Assembly (NCBI GenBank): GCA_031267775.1
Contig: JAIRYL010000001.1
Location: forward strand, 1 to 8,569
Reading direction: 5' to 3'
Length of the DNA stretch: 8,569 bases
Source: Tannerellaceae bacterium
GTDB taxonomy: Bacteria > Bacteroidota > Bacteroidia > Bacteroidales > Tannerellaceae
Positions 1 through 6,102 of this stretch are shown in pieces (the stretch's first letter is position 1; each line of letters opens with the position of its first letter). The notes under the pieces were generated by a model. It ran no database searches and was not told the origin of the DNA. It worked only from the letters and a program-made list of their open reading frames with translations. The translations under genes were made by a program, and so were the position numbers.

Positions 1-1
1 T

Positions 2-1219
2 TCGACGGACGACGAGCGTAAATTTAATACGGTAACTATTATTGTATTTAACACGCAGGGCCTTTGTAAAGTAGATACTACGGTTACGCTGACGTCGGGC
101 GGCACGCAGACGGATAACCAATACAAAGCTGTCGACATTAACGTGCCGTTAGGATTTCATAATGTGTATGCCGGTATCAACCTGACGAGCGGAGATGCGG
201 AAAAAATGAGAGAAACGCTGAAAACGACAAGTGGCGTAACAAAGTATGTAAACCTGGGAACGGCAACAGCGCCGGCTATAGCGGAAATTCAAAAATTATA
301 TGCGACAACTGGATTCCCTATGTTTAGCGCCGACGTTAAACCGACCAACATTCTGCCGACGCCGGCAGGAGGATCAACTCCCAACAAAATTGAAATTGCT
401 CTGGACCGTATGGTTGCCAAAGTTACGGTTCGCAAAAACACTACATTTACCGGTACGGCTTTGGCAGCCGCAGGCGCTACATTTAGCAGTACGGACTTGA
501 ACTGGTCTTTAGGTAATCTGAACGGTAAAATTTATCCGTATGGCAAAGCGAATAACGGACAAGACCCCAACTATGATTATACGGGAAGTCTGAAAGACGC
601 GGCAGGAAAAACGTATTGTACCCAAAATTTCGTTAACGACTTTAGTACGGCCGGCGCGTATGGTTCCTGGACTGGTTTGGCTTCGACTGTCGACGAAAAT
701 GGAACAGATGTTAAGTTGCGCAAAGCTAAATATGCTCCGGAAAATAATTCTGCACAAAAGAGAAAGGGAGAAAGCACCTTTACGGTTGTCAAAGCTAAAT
801 TTGCTCCGGATTCAGTAGCTACCTTTAAAACAGGCAATACGGCTCCGGTAATGGATAAAACGATTAAACCTACGCTGTCGGGTACTGAAACATTTTATAT
901 AGTACGCTCTACGGCCGTATATTATTTCAAAGATAAAACAGAAGCTGATAACTATAAGACATTCTTGGGTGTTTCAGAAATCAAGGTGGAAGAGTTTAAA
1001 GGACAATTTTGTTTCTATCACATATTCATGAATCAGGGGATAACGAGTCGTAACAATTACTATGATATTCAATTGAACAAGTTTAACGGACTTGGTACTC
1101 CGACAGGAGAACTTACCGATGACGAGATTGAACAAACGGTCGACAACAAAGGTTTACTGGAAGTAACGGTTAGCATCAACAAATGGGTTATCGTATCTGA
1201 AAATCACGATTTGGAATAA
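2..1219 (+). CDS. mfa1: Mfa1-family major fimbrillin, 5'-truncated by the window edge
   Basis: This is the shaft subunit of a type V (FimA/Mfa) fimbria, missing its N-terminus. The frame is open from base 2, giving 405 residues; the GTG at 143 is only an internal codon. The signal peptide, lipobox Cys, first donor strand and maturation site must lie upstream. Seen here: an N-domain strand 'TVTIIVFNTQG' (residues about 11-21), a core strand 'DRMVAKVTV' (about 135-143), a 'ENNSAQKRKGESTFTVVKAKF' type segment (about nt 737-800), 'YYDIQLNKFNGLGTPTG' near nt 1058-1110, and a C-terminus 'EVTVSINKWVIVSENHDLE'. The last matches the conserved 'V.V..W.VVSQ..EL' ending of Mfa1-type fimbrillins, which supplies the strand used in polymerisation. 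The gene is first in the visible operon, directly before the anchor gene, as in mfa1-mfa2 and fimA-fimB. Mfa1-like rather than FimA-like is inferred from the C-terminus and the 'STFTVVKAKF' segment; the family call is firm, the exact symbol less so. Confidence 0.9.
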   Translation, partial: STDDERKFNTVTIIVFNTQGLCKVDTTVTLTSGGTQTDNQYKAVDINVPLGFHNVYAGINLTSGDAEKMRETLKTTSGVTKYVNLGTATAPAIAEIQKLYATTGFPMFSADVKPTNILPTPAGGSTPNKIEIALDRMVAKVTVRKNTTFTGTALAAAGATFSSTDLNWSLGNLNGKIYPYGKANNGQDPNYDYTGSLKDAAGKTYCTQNFVNDFSTAGAYGSWTGLASTVDENGTDVKLRKAKYAPENNSAQKRKGESTFTVVKAKFAPDSVATFKTGNTAPVMDKTIKPTLSGTETFYIVRSTAVYYFKDKTEADNYKTFLGVSEIKVEEFKGQFCFYHIFMNQGITSRNNYYDIQLNKFNGLGTPTGELTDDEIEQTVDNKGLLEVTVSINKWVIVSENHDLE

Positions 1220-1250
1220 GAATTGTTTTTCAGCACAGTATTTACAAATA

Positions 1251-1281
1251 AGCGACAAAGGCCATCCGCGCCTTTGTCGCT
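1251..1281 (+). terminator. Strong intercistronic hairpin between major fimbrillin and anchor gene
   Basis: A perfect 12-bp stem (1251-1262 pairing with 1270-1281, AGCGACAAAGGC/GCCTTTGTCGCT) closes a 7-nt loop, starting 32 nt after the stop codon of the fimbrillin gene. No T-run follows (TCATAAACTACG), so it is not a classic intrinsic terminator. A partial terminator or a 3'-end RNA stabiliser would fit the need for far more shaft subunit than anchor protein. The structure is seen in the sequence; the function is inferred. Confidence 0.65.
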
Positions 1282-1320
1282 CATAAACTACGATTAAACA
1301 ATCAGAATTACAATAGAAAA

Positions 1321-2295
1321 ATGAAACGATTACAAAAAATATCCCATTTCTTTACAATAGCGCTTTTATTGACGTTTGTTCTTTCATCCTGCGTGAAAGA
1401 CGACCTGTCTGATTGCGTAAAAGAAAAGCGAGTATTTTTTTCATATAAACCTGTTACGTATGCTTCGACAGATGTTATAAGAGAGGGCATTGACCCGGCA
1501 GATATTACGCGGATGAACCTGTATATTTTCGATGAAAACGGACTGTTTGTAGAGGAAATTATCGATGAATCGCCTGTTATGAGTCCGGATTATTATATGA
1601 CCATCCCTCATTTAAAATCAGGCAAATACACGTTTGTCGCCTGGGGTAACCTGCAAAATCAATATACTGTTTCTTCAGATATGCTTATACCCGGTAAAAC
1701 GTCGGTTAAAGAGCTTCAGGTATATCTGAACCGCATAGCAAATAAAGTGGTAAACGAGCCGCTGACGCCGCTGTTTTATGCCGCGCACACAGGAGAGAAC
1801 CTGGAGGTGGTTAGCGCCGCGGAAAATCAAAAATTCCAGTTGAATATAGTTCAGGATACCCATACAATCAATGTAAGCGTTGCCGGAGTGGGATTTGAAG
1901 AAGAAAAATTGAATAATAACACCTATCGGCTGGAAATCTATGACAACAATGATAAATTCGGGTTTGATAATAATTTTGTACAGTCCGATTTTTTCACCTA
2001 TTCATCGCCCTGTACAAAAGAACAGGCCAGTGAAACATTGACGTCGAGTTTGACGGTTATGCGCCTGGCCGACGATCGCAAACCAAAGCTGCGCATCGTG
2101 AATGATCAGACGGGAGACTGCCTGCTTGAAGAAGATTTGGTGGCGCTTTTTTTAGCCCTGCGCGATTTGGGGGTTACTATAGATTTTAGTTATCAACATG
2201 AGTTTACGATACGATATATTTTCGACGCGACTACCCTTACTGTTTATGTAAACGGATGGAAATTAGTGCGGGAATATGGCGAATTGGAATTCTAA
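1321..2295 (+). CDS. mfa2: FimB/Mfa2-family fimbrial anchor lipoprotein
   Basis: A 324-residue outer-membrane lipoprotein of the FimB/Mfa2 family, which anchors type V fimbriae at the base and limits their length. Residues 1-23 form a signal peptide (basic 'MKRLQK', then a hydrophobic core) ending in the lipobox LSSC with Cys24 as the lipidated residue. Family hallmarks follow: 'DLSDC' just after the lipid Cys (about 28-32), 'MNLYIFDENGLF' (about 65-76), 'LKSGKYTFVAWGNL' (about 98-111), and a C-terminal part with 'LFLALRDLGVTIDFSYQHEF' (about 276-295) and 'VYVNGWKLV' (308-316). Length is normal for the family. The ATG at 1321 is the only sensible start because it places the signal peptide correctly; no clear Shine-Dalgarno is seen, usual in Bacteroidetes. 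It follows the fimbrillin gene by 101 bp containing a strong hairpin and precedes the next lipoprotein gene by 41 bp. The symbol is by family; orthology to P. gingivalis mfa2 specifically is not proven. Confidence 0.9.
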   Translation: MKRLQKISHFFTIALLLTFVLSSCVKDDLSDCVKEKRVFFSYKPVTYASTDVIREGIDPADITRMNLYIFDENGLFVEEIIDESPVMSPDYYMTIPHLKSGKYTFVAWGNLQNQYTVSSDMLIPGKTSVKELQVYLNRIANKVVNEPLTPLFYAAHTGENLEVVSAAENQKFQLNIVQDTHTINVSVAGVGFEEEKLNNNTYRLEIYDNNDKFGFDNNFVQSDFFTYSSPCTKEQASETLTSSLTVMRLADDRKPKLRIVNDQTGDCLLEEDLVALFLALRDLGVTIDFSYQHEFTIRYIFDATTLTVYVNGWKLVREYGELEF

Positions 2296-2336
2296 AAATA
2301 AGAGAACGGGTAAATTTTCTCTAAATTATTAATTAT

Positions 2337-3704
2337 ATGAAGATGCATAGCACAAAATTATACATACTGGCTTTGATGGCTTTGATTTCTTTTTCTTGTT
2401 CTTTTCAGGAGATAGAAATTCCTGAATCGCCAATACAAAATGAATTTGTTGATGCTCTTATTCATATTACATCTGCACCTTCTTCGTATGCGCTGTCAGA
2501 TCCGGACGGAGAAGAAATGATAAAAGAAGTAGACCTCCTGGCTTTTAAACTTTCAGGTACAGACGAATATTATGCATATCGTACCAGAACAACCGCTATT
2601 AACCCAACTGCTCAAGGAAAAGAATTTATCGTATCAGTAAAGAAATCGGCGAATAATGAAAAATATCGTTTTGTGATTATTGGCAATGCAAGCGAAGCGG
2701 TGAGCGCCGCTAATTTTTCAACGCTCGCTACAAAGAAACAAGTCTATGCTTCTATCATATCAGACCTTTCGGGAAGCGGTCGCTGGGACGCTGCGGAAGT
2801 ATCGCCGGGAGTACCCGTCAGGCCTATCCCCATGTGGGGAGAAGCAAGCGTAGCAGAAGTAGTAACAGATAATATGGTTATACAACCTATTCGTATGTTA
2901 AGAGCGCTGTCGCGTATAGACGTCGCAGTAAAATCGGAAGTTCAGCCTAAATTCCGTTTAACGGATGTTTACGTATATAATTATAAAAAGAAAGGACGGG
3001 TTATACCGGATATGGATAGCGTAAAAACAGACGGAAATGTTAAAGGCGCAAGTATCCCCGTCGATAATAACCTGACAGTAAAAGGCCCGATCCAGTATAC
3101 GTCTTCTTCAACCGTAAAATACGAACGCGAAATTTACTTGTATGAAGCCGACGCCGTAAAAGACGACGAAGCGCTTCAAGCAACCTGTTTTGTTATAGGC
3201 GGCTATTACGACGTATCGTCGGCTGCTACCGAGAAGTCGTATTACCGGGTGGATTTTGTAGATAAAACGATAAATAACGCCCCATCATTTAAACCAATCC
3301 TCCGCAATCATTGTTATATAATAAACATAGCAGATGTGAAAAATGAAGGAGAGAAAACTCCGGAAGGAGCTTTTGAAAAAATGAAAACAAATATGACGGT
3401 AGAAATAAAATCATGGTTGATGGGCGAAGATCCATACGAAGGTACTCCCTATAATTTTGCAGTTAGTCGTAATTTATTTGAAAATATAGGCGCCGACTTG
3501 TTTAAAGGTTCGTTTGCATTGACGGTTGAAAATCCGACAGGCTGGACGTCTTCCGCAAGTCAGGGCATTACGTTAAATCCTTCATCCGGAACAAAAGTTA
3601 CGAATCAAACCATCAGCTTTGATGTTGAAAGTTCAGCCCCCTCTCCCCTAACTATTCAAATAACGTCAGGACAAATAACAAAAAAAATAGTAATCACCCG
3701 ATAA
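2337..3704 (+). CDS. Mfa-like accessory fimbrillin lipoprotein with C-terminal BACON-like domain
   Basis: A 455-residue predicted lipoprotein, probably a minor subunit of the fimbria (role comparable to FimC/FimD or Mfa3/Mfa4). The N-terminus 'MKMHSTKLYILALMALISFSC' is a signal peptide with Cys21 as likely lipid site, though SFSC is a loose lipobox. A second in-frame ATG at 2343 would also work. The fimbrillin-like part (about 36-365) contains 'RPIPMWGE' (162-169), 'LRALSRIDVAV' (188-198), 'VYVYNYKKKG' (211-220), 'SYYRVDF' (301-307), 'LRNHCYIINI' (322-331) and 'VEIKSWLMGEDPY' (355-367). All but the last have direct counterparts in the next gene, so the two are paralogs. Residues about 388-455 ('GWTSSASQGITLNPSSG' to 'KKIVITR') resemble the second half of a BACON domain. 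Unusually, no Lys or Arg occurs between Cys21 and Lys63, where related precursors carry a basic maturation site. The gene ends 19 bp before the next start. Confidence 0.82.
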   Translation: MKMHSTKLYILALMALISFSCSFQEIEIPESPIQNEFVDALIHITSAPSSYALSDPDGEEMIKEVDLLAFKLSGTDEYYAYRTRTTAINPTAQGKEFIVSVKKSANNEKYRFVIIGNASEAVSAANFSTLATKKQVYASIISDLSGSGRWDAAEVSPGVPVRPIPMWGEASVAEVVTDNMVIQPIRMLRALSRIDVAVKSEVQPKFRLTDVYVYNYKKKGRVIPDMDSVKTDGNVKGASIPVDNNLTVKGPIQYTSSSTVKYEREIYLYEADAVKDDEALQATCFVIGGYYDVSSAATEKSYYRVDFVDKTINNAPSFKPILRNHCYIINIADVKNEGEKTPEGAFEKMKTNMTVEIKSWLMGEDPYEGTPYNFAVSRNLFENIGADLFKGSFALTVENPTGWTSSASQGITLNPSSGTKVTNQTISFDVESSAPSPLTIQITSGQITKKIVITR

Positions 3705-3710
3705 TATAGA

Positions 3711-3716
3711 AAGAGG
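3711..3716 (+). promoter_or_regulatory. Ribosome binding site for the large accessory fimbrillin
   Basis: AAGAGG lies 7 nt upstream of the ATG at 3724. It is the most Shine-Dalgarno-like element in the window and supports that start, which also gives a correctly placed lipoprotein signal peptide. The other starts here have only A-rich leaders. Confidence 0.5.
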
Positions 3717-3723
3717 CAAGAAA

Positions 3724-6087
3724 ATGAAAAAGTGGAATTTAGTATGGATCATATTTTTAATCGCTTGTTCTGTTGAGCATCCCATCACGCCGGATAGTAA
3801 ACCGGAAGGCGAACAGGAAGTATCCATTCAAATAACATTTCCGGGTTCTGAGCGGGTTAAGACAAAATCTCCCGCTACTTATGCCATAGAAGAAACAGAA
3901 GAAAACACCGTTAATACGCTTGATATTTTCGCGTTTGCCAGCGGAGGAGACAATGTAGAGCCTTCGGACGATATATTTATGTACCGGGTAACCGTTCCCA
4001 AATCTAAAATAGTAGACGAAGGTACTACTTCGGGAGCCACTAAAAACGTTACGACCACGCTTAGATGTTTGCCCCAGAAACAGCGTTTTGTTTTTATTGC
4101 AAATCTTCCTTCTTCCATTTCATTAAATCTTACCGAAGGGGTTACTACTCAACAAGCAATTGTAGATCAATTAAAATTTGAAGGCCTTCCCTGGCATTCG
4201 GTTCAAACATCAGGTAATTATACGCCCATTCCTATGTGGGGACAGAAAAAGGATTCTATGTTAATAAGTACGTCGTCCACTTTAAACTTGGGTAAAGTTT
4301 ATTTGATTCGTTCCATGGCAAGAATCGACATAGGTGTTGCAGACGGTTTAGGCAATTTTAAAATCAAAAATATTTATGTGTATAATATTAGCAAGTCCGG
4401 ACAGATTGCTCCCCACAAAAGTCAATGGAACGAACAGGTAATTACAAAAACAAATACCCTGCCTGATCGGGTGGACGTTTCTGCTCCCTATTCATTTCCG
4501 GCGTCGGGTAATAGCATGGAACGCACCATATATATCCCCGAAACAGACTCGTTAATTATAAATGGAACGGATTCCGTTAAACCGGCTTATCTTGTTATAC
4601 AAGCCGAATATAATAATACGGACAACTACTATCGAATCGATTTTGCCAAAGACGGCGCCTACCATCCGCTCCTTCGGAATCATGGTTACATAATTAAAAT
4701 AATAGGCGCTAAGGGCGGGTATCAATCGCTTAAAGAGGCGCAGGGCGCGCCCCTGTCAGACTTCAATTTTTCGTTGTTGCTGGAAGATGAAAATTCGGAT
4801 ATTAACGATGTTATTTATCTTGAAAACCAATATATGTTGGGGGTAAATGTAAGCGAAGTATTATTCGATTGGGATAAACCCTGGATTGGCAAGCCGCTTA
4901 CAGGCGCGACAGAATATTATCCGTTAAGCGTTTATACGACTTATTCCGGGGGATGGACGGCCTCGTTATCCGGCGCTTCCTGGCTTACGCTTGAAGGCGC
5001 GACTGCCGGCGCGCAAAACGCGTCGGGAATGGTGAAGATTAAAATGACGGAAGAAAATCGTACGGGGAAAGAGCGGAAAGCGACGCTGTCGGTACGGGCA
5101 GGTATGTTGGTAAAAGAAGTGACGATTCGTCAGAGCGGCGGCGCAAATAGCCGTATGATATGCTTTGGATCAGGTAATGTGGCGTTGACTCGTATCCCGT
5201 TGGCTTTTGCCAACGAAGCTCGTAACGGTACATTGTTTAACGGCTTATCCACATCCGATATTGAAGCAAAGGTTCTATGGCAGGAAACAGGCGGCGGACA
5301 AGCTGTCATTACGGCTAAAATAGGCGGCGACGGCGTTTATACAAAAGACCGACATATAGAAATAACGGCCAAGGGAGGCGCAAAAAAATCCGGTAACGCC
5401 GTAGTTGCCGTCGTTAGAAAAGGGAGCGGAGCGTCCATGGTGGGCGGTATCGACGATGATGAAGTGCTGTGGAGTTGGCATATCTGGTGCATGCCCGGCG
5501 CTGATTATATGGATGAAAGTTATCATAATCCGAATGTGTCGTTGTTCATGAAGCAAATGCTGGGACGATATGACAGTAATAAAGGTATGTTTTACCAGTG
5601 GGGAAGAAAAGATCCTTTCCCGCAGGCACTAACAGATGTTGCGCCAATGGATGTTGCGAATCGTCCCGTTGAAAAGGAAGATAACCTTTCAGACGCCGTC
5701 AAGAATCCGGCAACCTTTTATCATAAAGGAACAAAACCGTATTGGACGGGTTCTTCTCCCGCTTCAGGTTTATGGCAAACGACGAAAACATATTCTGATC
5801 CTTGCCCTGCAGGTTGGCGCGTTCCGGAGGAATCAGAGAAAACGTATTGGACTGCCGGAACGGCGAGCGACTTCTCTAACGGCTATTTATCGGAAGAAAC
5901 AGGCAAATGGCAACCAAGCAATTCGAGCGGCTCCGGATTTTCGTGGACGTTGACAGGCACAGGCAATACGCGCAATGTATTTATTCCTTCAGGCTCAGGT
6001 ATCCCTGCGGTAGGTTCATCCGATTTTTCTGCCGGACATTCTGTTCGTTGCATGAAAGACATTCAACTAATAAAAACATCATTATAA
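3724..6087 (+). CDS. Large Mfa-like fimbrial lipoprotein with BACON and FISUMP-like domains, putative tip adhesin
   Basis: A 787-residue lipoprotein, probably the distal adhesive subunit of the fimbria. Domain order: signal peptide with lipobox LIAC (Cys15); a first strand 'EVSIQITFP' followed by Arg44, a plausible protease maturation point; a Mfa-like fimbrillin region (about 30-355) with 'TPIPMWGQ' (167-174), 'IRSMARIDIGV' (195-205), 'IYVYNISKSG' (217-226), 'YYRIDFAKDG' (302-311) and 'LLRNHGYIIKII' (316-327); a BACON domain (about 397-473) with 'GGWTASLSGASWLTLEG' and ending 'VKEVTIRQSGG'; a beta module (about 474-575) with 'GNAVVAVVRKG'; then a FISUMP-like C-terminus starting 'VLWSWHIW' (581-588), with 'YQWGRKDPFP' (624-633), 'DPCPAGWRVP' (692-701) and 'HSVRCMKD' (772-779). 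Cys694 and Cys776 could pair. The fimbrillin part is paralogous to the preceding gene, which lacks the C-terminal modules. The Shine-Dalgarno-like AAGAGG supports the start. The tip role is inferred from the modular C-terminus and operon position; the binding target is unknown. Confidence 0.87.
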   Translation: MKKWNLVWIIFLIACSVEHPITPDSKPEGEQEVSIQITFPGSERVKTKSPATYAIEETEENTVNTLDIFAFASGGDNVEPSDDIFMYRVTVPKSKIVDEGTTSGATKNVTTTLRCLPQKQRFVFIANLPSSISLNLTEGVTTQQAIVDQLKFEGLPWHSVQTSGNYTPIPMWGQKKDSMLISTSSTLNLGKVYLIRSMARIDIGVADGLGNFKIKNIYVYNISKSGQIAPHKSQWNEQVITKTNTLPDRVDVSAPYSFPASGNSMERTIYIPETDSLIINGTDSVKPAYLVIQAEYNNTDNYYRIDFAKDGAYHPLLRNHGYIIKIIGAKGGYQSLKEAQGAPLSDFNFSLLLEDENSDINDVIYLENQYMLGVNVSEVLFDWDKPWIGKPLTGATEYYPLSVYTTYSGGWTASLSGASWLTLEGATAGAQNASGMVKIKMTEENRTGKERKATLSVRAGMLVKEVTIRQSGGANSRMICFGSGNVALTRIPLAFANEARNGTLFNGLSTSDIEAKVLWQETGGGQAVITAKIGGDGVYTKDRHIEITAKGGAKKSGNAVVAVVRKGSGASMVGGIDDDEVLWSWHIWCMPGADYMDESYHNPNVSLFMKQMLGRYDSNKGMFYQWGRKDPFPQALTDVAPMDVANRPVEKEDNLSDAVKNPATFYHKGTKPYWTGSSPASGLWQTTKTYSDPCPAGWRVPEESEKTYWTAGTASDFSNGYLSEETGKWQPSNSSGSGFSWTLTGTGNTRNVFIPSGSGIPAVGSSDFSAGHSVRCMKDIQLIKTSL

Positions 6088-6102
6088 AGAGTTCGATTGA
6101 AA

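Noticed and set aside
143..145. GTG as start of the first gene
   Set aside because: The same frame is open to base 2 and encodes typical fimbrillin strands upstream of 143, and no signal peptide follows the GTG. The gene is cut by the window edge.
509..837. Minus-strand open frames inside the fimbrillin gene
   Set aside because: They are overlapping shadows of a clear plus-strand fimbrillin, with no recognisable domain or start context.
2285..2318. Possible promoter before gene 3 (TTG at 2285 and TAAATTTT at 2311)
   Set aside because: The spacing is longer than the usual 19-21 bp and both boxes are imperfect; the short gap fits simple co-transcription.
2301..2322. AGAGAA/TTCTCT hairpin between genes 2 and 3
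   Set aside because: Only a 6-bp AT-rich stem with a 10-nt loop and no T-run; too weak to call a terminator.
3680..3687. A8 run near the end of the 455-residue gene as a slippage site fusing it to the next gene
   Set aside because: The next gene's frame has a TAA at 3691-3693 right after the run, so a slip would not fuse the two products; it would only alter the last few residues.
6097..6099. TTG start two codons before the last gene's ATG
   Set aside because: The ATG at 6103 gives a normal lysine-led signal peptide directly; the TTG adds nothing.
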